Counted from the first letter of the stretch, positions 52,166 through 60,732 are shown. The stretch: 64,000 nucleotides of DNA from Methyloceanibacter methanicus (GCF_001723285.1 NZ_LPWG01000013.1:62001-126000), one strand, 5' to 3'. Made by a program: numbers and translations. Notes: generated by a model not told the origin, from the letters alone.

Positions 52166-53963
52166 ATGGCGGGGAAATTTCGAAGCCGGTCTCGGCTGGC
52201 GATGGGGCTCGCTTTCGCCGTTGCCGTTGCCGCCGGGGCACCGGGTTTGGCGCATGCCGCACCGCCGGCGCGCACCGGCGCGATCGTCGTCGCGGTGGCG
52301 ACGCCGGAGAACGAGGCTGCCGCGCCGCGCCACCCCGAACCGCTCGACAAGAAGTCCCTCACCGAAAAGGTGCAGCGCTGCTACGCCAAGCTCGGCTACT
52401 ACAAGGGTCCTATCGACGGGAAGGCCAACAAGGCAACCTGGACGGCCCACTGGCATTTCAAGAACGAGCACGGGCTGAAGGCCCACGGGGACTTCCTCGC
52501 CAAGCCGGTCCTCGCGAAGATCGGGGCCCTCTGCAAGGACGAGGAACCGCAAATGGCCGGGACGGAGGGCGCGGTCAGCGGCGAGGCGGCGACCGCGACG
52601 GTCGTGGCGGAGCTGGCGTCTGAAACGGACTCCTTGATGGAACCAACGCCGCAAGCTCTGTCCGAGGCGGTCACCGCGTCCGAAGTCACCGCGTCCGAAG
52701 TCGCCGTGTCCGAAGTCGCCGCGTCTGAAGGGGCCACGCCTGAAGGCTCCGCGCCCGACGACTCCGCCCCCACGCCCGCGAGCGATGTGGCCCCGCCGCG
52801 CGCGCGCAGCGACATCGAATGTCTGCCCGAAGACCTGCTTGCGGCCCTGCGCGCGGCCCATGGGCCGGGCGTGACCGCAAGAGCCTGTGCGCCGGGATGT
52901 CTGCCGGCGCGTCGGGCCTCAGTCAACAGCAGCTGGACGAGCTTTACGGCCGCTACGGGGTCGTGTGGTGCCGCTCCTGCGTTCAGATCGAGGGGCATCT
53001 TTCGCTGAAGGATATCCGGCGTATCGAGCGGGCCGGCAATCTCGATCTGTGCACGACGCCGCCGCGCCAGATGCCGCGGCCCGGCAGCGCCCACGGGAAT
53101 GTGGTGAAGTCGTTCAGCCGCATTCGCGAGTTGTATCGGGCCTTGCCGACCATGCCCGAAGACGAGAATGCCATTGCCGTCATCATCGGCAATACGACCT
53201 ATGACAATCTGCCGGCAGCGCGGACGGCCAGGAACGACGCCGGCGCCATGTACTTCTTCCTGACCGAGCATATGGGCTTCCGGCAGGACCAGGTGATCGA
53301 TCTGCGCAATGCGGAACGGGCGGACCTGGAGCGTGTCTTCGGCCCGGTGCCCGGCTCCGACGGGGAGTTGAAGCGCTTGGTCCAGGCCCGGCCCAATGCC
53401 AAGGTCGTCGTCTTCTATTCCGGTCACGGCGCCGTCAACGCCACCCAGGACGAAGCCTATCTCCTGCCCGTGGACGCCGAGCCCTATCGCGAAGAGCGGC
53501 GCGGCTACCCGCTGTCCACGCTCTACGCCAATCTCGCGGGCCTCGGCGCAGATCAGGTCCTGGTGCTCCTCGAGAGTTCGTTCGGCCGGGACCACGGGAC
53601 TATATTCTGCCGCCCAATATTCCGGAGATGAAACGCAGCGCGCTGCCCGAGCAGCCTCGCGCCGACATGACGGTTCTGGCTTCCGCCGATCGCGGTCAGC
53701 GGGCGCTGATCGACCCCGACTACGATGTCGGGCTGTTCACCCGCTATCTGATCGAGGGCCTTGCGGGCAGCGCCGATCTCGCGCCCGTCGGCAACGGGGA
53801 CGGGGAGATCGACAGCGCCGAGCTCTATGCCTACACGGCCGCCTTGGTCCGGCTCGGGGCGCGCAAGACCTTCGGCCTGCTCCAAAGCCCGGTGCTTTCG
53901 AGCGCCGAAACGGAGGTCTTGAAGGCGCCGAAGGCCGCTGACGAGAGCGCCAAGCAAGGTTAG
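52166..53963 (+). CDS. Secreted caspase-like (C14) protein with peptidoglycan-binding domain, two frame breaks
   Basis: About 599 residues when two lost bases (near 52875 and near 53598) are restored. A signal peptide (AMGLAFAVAVAAGAPGLAHA) precedes a peptidoglycan-binding-like domain (LTEKVQRCYAKLGYYKGPID, residues about 70-130). A low-complexity linker with xxSEx repeats follows. The caspase-like domain includes NAIAVIIGNTTYDNLPAART, the histidine in KVVVFYSGHGAVN, AYLLPVDAEPY and, in the third frame, MTVLASADRGQRALIDPDYD and GLFTRYLIEGLAG. Where caspases have the catalytic cysteine the text is LVLLESSFGRDHG, with serine. A periplasmic protease or pseudo-protease; function unknown. Confidence 0.7.
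52658..52732 (+). repeat. 15-bp tandem repeat, five units, in the caspase-like gene
   Basis: Two exact copies of ACCGCGTCCGAAGTC with three variant units around them (CTGTCCGAGGCGGTC, GCCGTGTCCGAAGTC, GCCGCGTCTGAAGGG). They encode pentapeptides with a central SE pair and form the linker before the caspase-like domain. Confidence 0.9.
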
Positions 53964-54079
53964 CGCCGCAGGCGCCGAAAGTCTCTTTACAAGGTGGGCC
54001 GAACCCCATACGCAAAGCAGCCCCGCGCGCCGGTATGTGCACCGGTGAGTCCGGCCGGCAGTTTCGTGTCTTGGTCCGC

Positions 54080-55291
54080 ATGGATGAGAGTTGTTGGATG
54101 AAGGCTTACCCGACGGCCGCGGAATATCTGCGCCATCACCGCCCCGAACGGCCGGTGCTCGCCCTGCGGCCGCATGCGTTGGCGCGCGCGGCCGATTGGT
54201 TCGTGGCGAATTTTCCAGGGCGCGTGCTCTACGCGACCAAGGCCAACGACGCGCCGCCGGTCCTCGCCGCGCTTGCCGAGGCTGGCATCCGGGCCTTCGA
54301 CGTGGCCTCGCTGCCCGAGATGGAACGGGTTCGGCAGGTCGCCGACGCCGAGCTGTATTACATGAACCCGATCAAGTCCCGCAGCGCGATCGCGCGCGCC
54401 TATGGCGACTTCGGCGTGCGCTGTTTCGCGTTCGACTCGCATGACGAGCTGGAGAAGATCCTGGCCGAGACGAACGGCGCGGACGATCTCACGCTGTTCC
54501 TGCGCATCGCCTGTCCCAACACCCATAGTCTCATCCCGCTGGAGGGCAAGTACGGCGCGAGCGCCGAGGAGGCCCCGGCGCTGCTCTTGAGGGCGCGGCA
54601 GCGTGCCACGCGGCTCGGCATCACCTTCCATGTGGGCTCCCAGGCCGTGGTCCCGGCCGCGTTTGGCGAGGCGTTGACCCAGGTGGGCCAACTCATCGTG
54701 TCGTCCGGCGTGCTGGTGGACGCCGTCGATATCGGCGGCGGCTTTCCGGCCCGCTACCCTCACTCGGAGCCGCCTGGCCTCGATTGCTACATGGAGGAGA
54801 TCGTGCGGGCGGCGGATGCGCTCGCGGTCAAGCATTCTTGCGAACTCCTGTGCGAGCCGGGCCGCGCCCTGGTTGCGGACGCGGAGGCCGTGATCGTCCG
54901 CGTCGACGCACGGCGCGGCAACGCGCTTTACATCAATGACGGCGCGTTCGGCGCGTTGTTCGACGCGGCCTTCTCGGGCTTCCGGTTTCCGGTGCGCTGC
55001 GTGACGCCGGGGCGCGAGGATCTGGGGCCGGCGGACCGGCGTTCGCGTTTTTACGGCCCACCTGCTGACATCGCCGACTATCTCCCAGGTCCTTTCGTCT
55101 TGCCGGAGCGGATCGGGGAGGGCGACTATTTGGAGATCGGCCAGGTGGGCGCCTATGGCCGCGTACTGGCGAACCGGTTCAACGGTTTCGGCGCCTTCGA
55201 CGAGATTGTCCTGAGGGACGAGCCCATGCTGTCGATGTTCGGTGAGCGCCAGCGCGACGATGGGGAGGATGCGCGCTCCATACGTCTCTAG
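54080..55291 (+). CDS. Type III PLP-dependent decarboxylase (ornithine/lysine decarboxylase family)
   Basis: 403 residues from ATG 54080 (ATG 54098 is a second choice). The PLP lysine is in VLYATKANDAPPVLAALAEA; TFHVGSQAVVPAAF, VDAVDIGGGFPARYP and ELLCEPGRALVADAEAV match the alanine-racemase-fold ornithine decarboxylases. Near the C-terminus the usual GPTCDSxD is read as GPPADIADYLPG, so the active-site cysteine from the partner subunit appears to be alanine; however ACCTGC, the expected Thr-Cys, is present one base out of frame, so an indel may hide it. It would make a polyamine from a basic amino acid. Confidence 0.85.
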   Translation: MDESCWMKAYPTAAEYLRHHRPERPVLALRPHALARAADWFVANFPGRVLYATKANDAPPVLAALAEAGIRAFDVASLPEMERVRQVADAELYYMNPIKSRSAIARAYGDFGVRCFAFDSHDELEKILAETNGADDLTLFLRIACPNTHSLIPLEGKYGASAEEAPALLLRARQRATRLGITFHVGSQAVVPAAFGEALTQVGQLIVSSGVLVDAVDIGGGFPARYPHSEPPGLDCYMEEIVRAADALAVKHSCELLCEPGRALVADAEAVIVRVDARRGNALYINDGAFGALFDAAFSGFRFPVRCVTPGREDLGPADRRSRFYGPPADIADYLPGPFVLPERIGEGDYLEIGQVGAYGRVLANRFNGFGAFDEIVLRDEPMLSMFGERQRDDGEDARSIRL

Positions 55292-55340
55292 GACGTCGTT
55301 AGGGCCTGCGGGCGCGCGCCGACAAACCCTACAAATGAAA

Positions 55341-55373
55341 AGAGGGCCTCACTTCGTCCGAAGCGGGCCCTCT
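55341..55373 (-). terminator. Terminator of the DUF2735 gene
   Basis: On the minus strand AGAGGGCC / GGCCCTCT forms an 8-bp stem followed by TTTTCATTT. It lies just after the DUF2735 stop and just after the decarboxylase gene on the other strand, so it may serve both. Confidence 0.75.
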
Positions 55374-55400
55374 CAGCCGGTCGTACAGTCTGTCTGTCCG

Positions 55401-55598
55401 TCAGTGCTCATGGGACCGCTGCGCGTCACGGATGGCGGCGTCGTGATAGGAGCCGCTGCCATAGTCCACATACCCAACCTGCAATGACGTCAGGAGATCG
55501 TCTGCGCGTGGGCCGTAATGGCTTCCGCTCAGTCCCGAGCGGCCGCCCTTCGGGAACGGAATGACCTTCGCCGTCCCTTCATGCGTATTTGCCGTCAT
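55401..55598 (-). CDS. DUF2735 small protein, divergent from glnII
   Basis: 65 residues from ATG 55598, preceded by AGAGGAG. The DUF2735 pattern is visible: GTAKVIPFPKGGRSGLSG and GSGSYHDAAIRDAQR. Members are small soluble proteins of unknown function found in Rhizobiales, in my recollection often beside glnII. The position here, divergent from glnII across a 416-base region, fits that and suggests shared nitrogen control. Confidence 0.8.
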   Translation of the reverse strand: MTANTHEGTAKVIPFPKGGRSGLSGSHYGPRADDLLTSLQVGYVDYGSGSYHDAAIRDAQRSHEH

Positions 55599-55854
55599 GG
55601 CTTACTCCTCTGTCTTCTGTGCGCCACCGCAGAATCGCGATCGCGTACCTTGAGTCTCCTATATAGAAACGCTGCAGCGCCTTGCATAAAAAAAACGCTA
55701 AGTGACGAACATTTAAGCAGCAATTCTTCTGCCGCTTTGCGTGGCATCGCCGGACTGCCTTCGGATTGACCATCTCGCGCCGAATGATCGTAGAAAAGGC
55801 GCATCCGGAGCCGATGCCTTAAGCCGCTAAGATTATTACCGAAAAGTGTACATG

Positions 55855-55870
55855 CATGCGGTGCCGCATG
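55855..55870. promoter_or_regulatory. Perfect palindrome upstream of the glnII promoter
   Basis: CATGCGG, TG, CCGCATG: a 7-bp inverted repeat centred about 56 bases before the -24 element. It could be an activator site (NtrC sites are palindromes with TGC half-sites) but does not match the NtrC consensus well. Confidence 0.45.
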
Positions 55871-55917
55871 GGCCCGTGGCCTAGCGCTGCGGCCGGCCCC
55901 GCCCGAAATGTTCGCAT

Positions 55918-55933
55918 TGGCACAAAAACTGCT
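55918..55933 (+). promoter_or_regulatory. Sigma-54 (-24/-12) promoter of glnII
   Basis: TGGCACAAAAACTGCT: GG at 55919-55920 and GC at 55931-55932 with exactly ten bases between them, matching the TGGCAC-N5-TTGC consensus. It lies about 80 bases upstream of glnII and fits the known NtrC/RpoN control of rhizobial glnII. Confidence 0.85.
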
Positions 55934-56014
55934 TTCAGGAGGTATTGGCCGCCAGCCTCTCGCGGCCTCGGAGGGATTCATCCGTACAGTCGCTAAAACT
56001 CAAAAGGACTCACA

Positions 56015-57046
56015 ATGACCAAGTACAAGCTCGAGTACATTTGGCTCGACGGTTACACACCCGTGCCGAACCTGCGTGGTAAGACACTGATCAAAGAGTA
56101 CGATAGCTTTCCGACACTGGAAGACCTTCCCGATTGGGGTTTCGACGGCAGCTCGACCATGCAGGCCGAAGGCAGCAACTCCGACTGCGTTCTGAAGCCG
56201 ATCCGCGTTTTTGCAGACCCCGCGCGCACGAATGGCGCCTTGGTTCTTTGCGAAGTGATGCTCCCGGACGGCACCCCGCACCCCTCGAACAAGCGCGCGA
56301 CCATCCTGGATGACGACGGCACGTGGTTCGGCTTCGAGCAAGAGTACTTCTTCTACAAGGACGGCCGCCCGCTGGGCTTCCCGGAGCACGGCTATCCGGA
56401 GCCGCAAGGCAAGTACTACACCGGCGTCGGCTACAAGCAGGTCGGTTCGGTCGCCCGTCAGATCGTCGAGGAACATCTCGACCTGTGCCTCGAGTGCGGC
56501 ATCAACCACGAAGGCATCAATGCCGAGGTCGCCAAAGGCCAGTGGGAGTTCCAGATCTTCGGCAAGGGTTCCAAGAAGGCCGCCGACGAGATGTGGATGG
56601 CCCGCTACCTGCTGGAGCGCCTGACCGAGAAATACGGCGTCGACATCGAGTATCACTGTAAGCCGCTTGGCGACACGGACTGGAACGGCTCCGGCATGCA
56701 CGCCAACTTCTCGACCCAGTATCTTCGTGAAGTCGGCGGCGAGGCGTACTTCAAGGCGCTGATGGCCCAGTTCGAGAAGAACCTGCAGGACCACATCGAC
56801 GTCTATGGTCCGGACAACCACATGCGTCTGACCGGCAAGCACGAGACGGCGCCGTGGAACGAGTTCAGCTACGGCGTCGCCGACCGTGGCGCTTCGATCC
56901 GCGTGCCGAACAGCTTCCCGAAGAACGGCTACAAGGGCTATCTCGAGGACCGTCGTCCGAACTCGCAAGGCGACCCCTACCAGATCGCCTCGCAGATCCT
57001 GAAGACCATCTCCGAGGTTCCGACGGCTGCAAGCGCGGCGGCGTAA
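56015..57046 (+). CDS. glnII: Glutamine synthetase type II, eukaryotic-type
   Basis: 343 residues, no frame problem. Family features: KYKLEYIWLDGYTPVPNLRG at the start, LPDWGFDGSSTMQAEGSNSD, the glutamate metal ligands in FGFEQEYFFYKDG, DWNGSGMHANFSTQYLREVG, and GASIRVPNSFPKNGYKGYLE near the end. It joins ammonia and glutamate with ATP. Unlike class I enzymes it is not adenylylated and is controlled at transcription, here through a sigma-54 promoter. glnE, which acts on class I enzymes, is about 30 kb upstream. Confidence 0.97.
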   Translation: MTKYKLEYIWLDGYTPVPNLRGKTLIKEYDSFPTLEDLPDWGFDGSSTMQAEGSNSDCVLKPIRVFADPARTNGALVLCEVMLPDGTPHPSNKRATILDDDGTWFGFEQEYFFYKDGRPLGFPEHGYPEPQGKYYTGVGYKQVGSVARQIVEEHLDLCLECGINHEGINAEVAKGQWEFQIFGKGSKKAADEMWMARYLLERLTEKYGVDIEYHCKPLGDTDWNGSGMHANFSTQYLREVGGEAYFKALMAQFEKNLQDHIDVYGPDNHMRLTGKHETAPWNEFSYGVADRGASIRVPNSFPKNGYKGYLEDRRPNSQGDPYQIASQILKTISEVPTAASAAA

Positions 57047-57092
57047 GGCCCGTCCGTGCCGTTTCGGCGCGGGTAACGCTTCAGAAGACTGC

Positions 57093-57122
57093 AAGGGGGA
57101 GTCCTTCGAGGCTCCCCTTTTT
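57093..57122 (+). terminator. Intrinsic terminator after glnII
   Basis: AAGGGGGAG, a TTCG-bearing loop region, then CTCCCCTTTTT; the stem carries one small bulge and is followed by five T. It lies about 46 bases after the glnII stop. Confidence 0.75.
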
Positions 57123-57226
57123 CATGTCGGATTTGCCTGAACCTCTCAAGGTCGTGACATGACGGTCCCCTTCCGGCGCGATAAGCTCGCCCGCCGCTTT
57201 ATGGACCAACGGGAGGAAACGCCGAA

Positions 57227-57625
57227 ATGGCAGATCGACTTCAAACGGAATGGGCACCGCGCATCTTGAGCATCGTGCGCATCGTGGCCGCGCTGATCTT
57301 CATGGCGCATGGCACCGCGAAGCTGCTCGGATTTCCCGCAACGGAAATGCCGACACCCGAATTCATGTCTCTGTCCTGGATCGGCGGGATGTTGGAATTG
57401 GTCGGCGGCGCGTTGCTCGCCATTGGCCTGTTCACACGGCCGGTCGCCTTCATCCTCTCCGGCGAGATGGCGGTCGCCTATTGGATGTTCCATGCGCCCA
57501 ACAGCGTCTTCCCGCTCGTGAACCACGGGGACGCGGCGATCCTGTACTGCTTCCTCTTTCTGTACATCGCGTTCGCGGGCGGCGGACCCTGGAGCGTCGA
57601 CGAGATGTTGCGGCGCAAAGCCTGA
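57227..57625 (+). CDS. DoxX-family membrane protein
   Basis: 132 residues from ATG 57227, with GGGAGGAAA upstream. Four membrane helices, including ILSIVRIVAALIFMAHGTAK, GGMLELVGGALLAIGLFTRP and HGDAAILYCFLFLYIAFAGG. The layout and the RI...FM.HG.AKL motif are those of DoxX proteins. Some relatives act with thiol or redox partners, but most, including this one, have no assigned role. Confidence 0.88.
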   Translation: MADRLQTEWAPRILSIVRIVAALIFMAHGTAKLLGFPATEMPTPEFMSLSWIGGMLELVGGALLAIGLFTRPVAFILSGEMAVAYWMFHAPNSVFPLVNHGDAAILYCFLFLYIAFAGGGPWSVDEMLRRKA

Positions 57626-57706
57626 CGGTCTCGGCTCAGCGTAAATGGATTATTAAGCAAGTCTCTAAACTGGCTGTTCATCGGAGCCGAATCACACTCG
57701 GCGGCG

Positions 57707-57967
57707 ATGAACACAGGCCGGCATATCATGGTGGGAGTCTTGGCCGTCACGCTGACGGGCCTGCTCGGTGCGACTGCGGCCAAGGATCTGGCGCCCGGGT
57801 CCGGTGCCGAGCAGAGCGAAAACGAGTTCTGGATCAAGACCAAGCTCGCGGACGATTTGCTGGCCGGGCGTCTCAACGTGACCAATGTCGCCAAGTCGCC
57901 GGCCGGAATTCCCGTTCCCGTCCGGTCGCCCCGCAAGCGCGCACGCACGGCGCAGCTGACGCGCTAG
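57707..57967 (+). CDS. Small exported hypothetical protein
   Basis: 86 residues. An N-terminal hydrophobic segment (MVGVLAVTLTGLLGATAA) looks like a signal peptide, followed by KDLAPGSGAEQSENEFWIKT. The C-terminus is basic (RSPRKRARTAQLTR). No domain is recognised. It follows the DoxX gene by 81 bases with no obvious link. Confidence 0.45.
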   Translation: MNTGRHIMVGVLAVTLTGLLGATAAKDLAPGSGAEQSENEFWIKTKLADDLLAGRLNVTNVAKSPAGIPVPVRSPRKRARTAQLTR

Positions 57968-58014
57968 GCGGGCGTGTAGAGAAATCTTTCCTTCATGCGC
58001 GTTGCGTGCGCGTC

Positions 58015-58614
58015 CTAGTCCGGCACGCTCTTACCGTCGGCGACGACAACCGCAAACATGTCGCCGAGCGCGGACAGGCTCGCGCCTTGCAAGTCTTTCG
58101 CAGGCACGTCCTCGCCGGTCGCGGGATTTGGGATCGCACGCGTCGCCGTGGCCCCGGCGACCACGGTGTTCGCGTAGCCACGGTTGAACGAGGCCCGGGC
58201 GGTCGAGTTCACGCACATATGGGTCATGAAGCCCACATACACGACATTCTCGATTCCTTGCTTCTTGAGTTCCCAATCCAGTTCCGTCTGCTCAAAGGCC
58301 GACGGGAAATGCTTGACGATGACCGTCTCACCCTCGAGGGGAGACACGATATCGGCGATTTGGCCGATCGGCGCTCCGACGTCGTAAGGCGTTCCGGCAC
58401 CGGCATCGTGCACGATGTGGATGACCGGGCGTCCCGCCTCCCGGAATCGCCGAAGGAGCTCCGCCGCTTCCTTCAGCGCCGCCTCGACGTCCTCGAGCTG
58501 CATGACACCCTCGCGATAGGTCTGCTGACAATCGATCAGCACCAGCGCGCTTTCAGAGATGGGCGCGGGGTCCGGGTTCATGCCTGTGAGTTCGCGAAGC
58601 GTCGGATTCGACAT
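58015..58614 (-). CDS. Isochorismatase-family cysteine hydrolase
   Basis: 199 residues. The catalytic triad of the family is visible: aspartate in ALVLIDCQQTYREGVM, lysine in ETVIVKHFPSAFEQT and cysteine in YVGFMTHMCVNSTARASFNR. A true isochorismatase is unlikely without siderophore genes nearby; amidase-type activity such as on nicotinamide-like or ureido compounds is common in this group. The start has AGGAGG about six bases upstream on the minus strand. Confidence 0.85.
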   Translation of the reverse strand: MSNPTLRELTGMNPDPAPISESALVLIDCQQTYREGVMQLEDVEAALKEAAELLRRFREAGRPVIHIVHDAGAGTPYDVGAPIGQIADIVSPLEGETVIVKHFPSAFEQTELDWELKKQGIENVVYVGFMTHMCVNSTARASFNRGYANTVVAGATATRAIPNPATGEDVPAKDLQGASLSALGDMFAVVVADGKSVPD

Positions 58615-58771
58615 TTGTTTCCTCCTTTGGATCAGCCCGTGCGCCGTGGCGTCCGCTCAGGTGCCGATGTGGCCTGTCATGGCCGGCCCCGCGCTTGGCC
58701 CATGCCGCACGAGGTCGAGGATGGCAGGACGCCAGCCGGTGCGCCAGTGTCGTCGAGCGGCGGCGGGCCGC

Positions 58772-59173
58772 TTACGGGCGCAACGGGAACGGGATCACGG
58801 TCTGCATGCGCGCTTCGAGCTCGGGGGAACGCGCATCGACGTGATGCCAAACGATCTCGGAGTCCGTGCGATACCCCGCCTCGGCAAGCCGGATGCCGCA
58901 GCTCCGCGCCATGTGCAGCGCGTCCAGTTGGCAGTTGATCGTGTTGGCGCGCACTTCGCCATGCGCAATGACGTAATGCTCCTTGAGGCAATCGATCATG
59001 GTCTCGACTCTCCCGGCGGGGCGCCCCGTGAAGTCGGCCACTTTCCGAACGGGTAGCCCGTTCACGCGCCAGGATCTCTCGTCGGCGGACCAGATCAGGA
59101 AAGCGCCGACGGCCTTGGCCTCGGTCGGCAGTTCCCGGGTGGAAAGCCAGAACAGCAGGACTTGCTTCAACAT
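58772..59173 (-). CDS. Hypothetical protein with a possible helix-turn-helix
   Basis: 133 residues from ATG 59173, with AGGAGGAA upstream. The protein is mostly helical; PVRKVADFTGRPAGRVETMI followed by DCLKEHYVIAHGEV could be a winged-helix recognition unit. It ends VIPFPLRP. No family is recognised. The longer frame reading in from upstream is an antisense artefact of the tRNA gene and was left out. Confidence 0.5.
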   Translation of the reverse strand: MLKQVLLFWLSTRELPTEAKAVGAFLIWSADERSWRVNGLPVRKVADFTGRPAGRVETMIDCLKEHYVIAHGEVRANTINCQLDALHMARSCGIRLAEAGYRTDSEIVWHHVDARSPELEARMQTVIPFPLRP

Positions 59174-59322
59174 CGGGTTCGTCTTCCTCCTCGGTCCGGG
59201 GCGCTGCGACAGGCTTGTCGTCCCGGCACTATACGCGCTCCGGCGCCGGTTGTGCCGCCGGCATGATCGGCGGTCTCGCCAGCGCGCCATGGGCATTTCA
59301 TGCATCGGAACAAAGGAAGGAA

Positions 59323-59398
59323 TGGTGGGCGGTACTGGACTTGAACCAGTGACCCCTGCGATGTGAACACAGTGCTCTACCAGCTGAGCTAACCGCCC
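59323..59398 (-). tRNA. tRNA-Val (anticodon CAC)
   Basis: On the minus strand: acceptor GGGCGGT / ACCGCCC, D-stem GCTC/GAGC, anticodon stem CTGTG/CGCAG with loop TTCACAT (anticodon CAC, reading GUG), and T-stem ACTGG/CCAGT with loop TTCAAGT. Discriminator A is followed by an encoded CCA. Confidence 0.93.
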
Positions 59399-59505
59399 GT
59401 GCGGGGCGCTCTTGGGAGTCGCGCCCAGGCCAAATCGCGTCCTCGCCTCGGAAGGTTCGAGGGGCCGCGACGGCAAGCGCGCATTTAGCGAACGGGTCCC
59501 TTCGA

Positions 59506-59580
59506 AGTCAAGGAGACTTAACCCGAGGAGACTTGAGCCGAGAAGATCTGAGCCGAGGAGCCCTAAACCAAAGAGTCTTG
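59506..59580. repeat. 15-bp degenerate tandem repeat near tRNA-Val
   Basis: Five units of 15 bases: AGTCAAGGAGACTTA, ACCCGAGGAGACTTG, AGCCGAGAAGATCTG, AGCCGAGGAGCCCTA and AACCAAAGAGTCTTG. It lies in the non-coding gap between the tRNA and a small gene ending at 59628. Confidence 0.85.
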
Positions 59581-59627
59581 AGTCATGCCGCGTTGCCGGC
59601 GCAACGCGGCGCGGTCCGCGACGAGGT

Positions 59628-59933
59628 CTACTGGGCCGTCTCTTCCGCCGCCGCCGCCGGGGCCGGGGCCTCCTTCAGCATGGTCTTGACCTTGGCCAAG
59701 GTCGTCTTGGCCTTCTCGTAGTCCCCGTTGGTGCAGGCCGTGTCCGCCTCGTCGAGAAGCCAGTTCACCTCTTCGACGTCGCCCTCGTCGAGCGCCTTGG
59801 AGTTGACCGTCTCGTCCACGAGGCTTTCCGTTTGGGAAAGCTGGTCCACGCAGGCCTGTCCGGCATCTTCGGCAAGGGCGGGTCCGCCCATCAGCAAGAC
59901 GATGCAAGCGCTGATCACAATGCGTTCGCGCAT
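59628..59933 (-). CDS. Small exported helical protein
   Basis: 101 residues. A signal peptide is clear (VISACIVLLMGGPALAEDAG). The mature part is helical and acidic, DQLSQTESLVDETVNSKALD, then ADTACTNGDYEKAKTTLAKV, with two cysteines about 45 residues apart that could form a disulfide. The C-terminus is alanine-rich (APAPAAAAEETAQ). Its ribosome site AAGGAGA is visible. No function can be assigned. Confidence 0.65.
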   Translation of the reverse strand: MRERIVISACIVLLMGGPALAEDAGQACVDQLSQTESLVDETVNSKALDEGDVEEVNWLLDEADTACTNGDYEKAKTTLAKVKTMLKEAPAPAAAAEETAQ

Positions 59934-60048
59934 TCCATTTCTCCTTGGCGCAACAAGCTCAGTTCCCTACCTAGCGCGCAATTATGGCTGTTGGTTGCGG
60001 TCGATATGGCGATTGGGGCGGCATTCTGGCGCAATAGCCCGGGCGCTA

Positions 60049-60732
60049 TTAGGAGGGGGTCGGATCGTGTTCTGTCAAGCGTTTGAGGAGGATTTCGGCT
60101 TGCGCCTCCAGGGCCGCGAAACCGTCGATGACCGCGCTGGGGTGCGGGCCCTCCGGCGGCGGCGGGCTGTAGCCGAAGGAGACGAGGATCGAGGGGATGC
60201 CCGCCCCTTGGGCCGCCTGAATGTCGACGGCGCTGTCTCCGACCATGACCGCCTGCGTCCGGTCGCCGCCACTCGCGGCAATGGCGCCGAGAAGATGTCC
60301 CGGATGGGGCTTGGACGTTTCGAACGTGTCGCGGCCCGCGACCGCCGCGAAATGGTGGTGAATCTCGAGCGCTTCGAGCAGGAGATTGGCCAGGTGCGCG
60401 CGCTTGTTGGTGCAGACCGCGAGCCGCGCGCCGCGCGCCGTCAATCGATCCAGCATGGCCACGGCACCGGGAAAGGGGCGGCTCTCGGCGGCGATATTGG
60501 CCTCGTAGTGGACGAGAAAGTCGTCGAGCATCGTCTGCGGATCGGGCTCTGTGCCAAGCGCCTCGCGGATCATGGCCAAGGCACCGCGACCCACCGCCTC
60601 GCGGACGCGTGCCGCCTCAACGGGGCGGTGTCCGTGCAGCCTCAGGGCATGGTTGAGCGCGTTGGTGAGGTCGGGCGCGGTGTCCACCAGCGTGCCGTCC
60701 AGATCGAAAACAATTGTCGCACCTTCGAGCAT
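60049..60732 (-). CDS. gph: Phosphoglycolate phosphatase (HAD family)
   Basis: 227 residues from ATG 60732. HAD motifs: nucleophile aspartate in IVFDLDGTLVDTAPDL, motif II threonine in RLAVCTNKRAHLANLL, lysine in SKPHPGHLLGAI and acidic motif IV in VMVGDSAVDIQAAQGAGIPS. It removes phosphate from 2-phosphoglycolate formed by DNA repair or photorespiration-like side reactions. gph lies near rpiA and gor in many Rhizobiales, which supports the name. Confidence 0.88.
   Translation of the reverse strand: MLEGATIVFDLDGTLVDTAPDLTNALNHALRLHGHRPVEAARVREAVGRGALAMIREALGTEPDPQTMLDDFLVHYEANIAAESRPFPGAVAMLDRLTARGARLAVCTNKRAHLANLLLEALEIHHHFAAVAGRDTFETSKPHPGHLLGAIAASGGDRTQAVMVGDSAVDIQAAQGAGIPSILVSFGYSPPPPEGPHPSAVIDGFAALEAQAEILLKRLTEHDPTPS

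Larger units (their letters stand above)
55599..56014. promoter_or_regulatory. Divergent control region between DUF2735 and glnII
   Basis: A 416-base region without a gene, lower in GC than its flanks near 55670-55720. It holds the sigma-54 promoter of glnII and a perfect palindrome (both listed separately). Short open frames across it lack conserved features. Confidence 0.7.

Noticed and set aside
54080-55291. Loss of the active-site cysteine in the ornithine decarboxylase-like protein
   Set aside because: The expected Thr-Cys codons (ACCTGC) are present one base out of frame, so a pair of small sequence errors is the simpler explanation.
59174-59476. N-terminal extension of the gene at 58772-59173 across the tRNA
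   Set aside because: The reading RLAQLVEHCVHIAGVTGSSP is the usual false protein produced by a tRNA-Val gene; AGGAGGAA before 59173 fixes the start.
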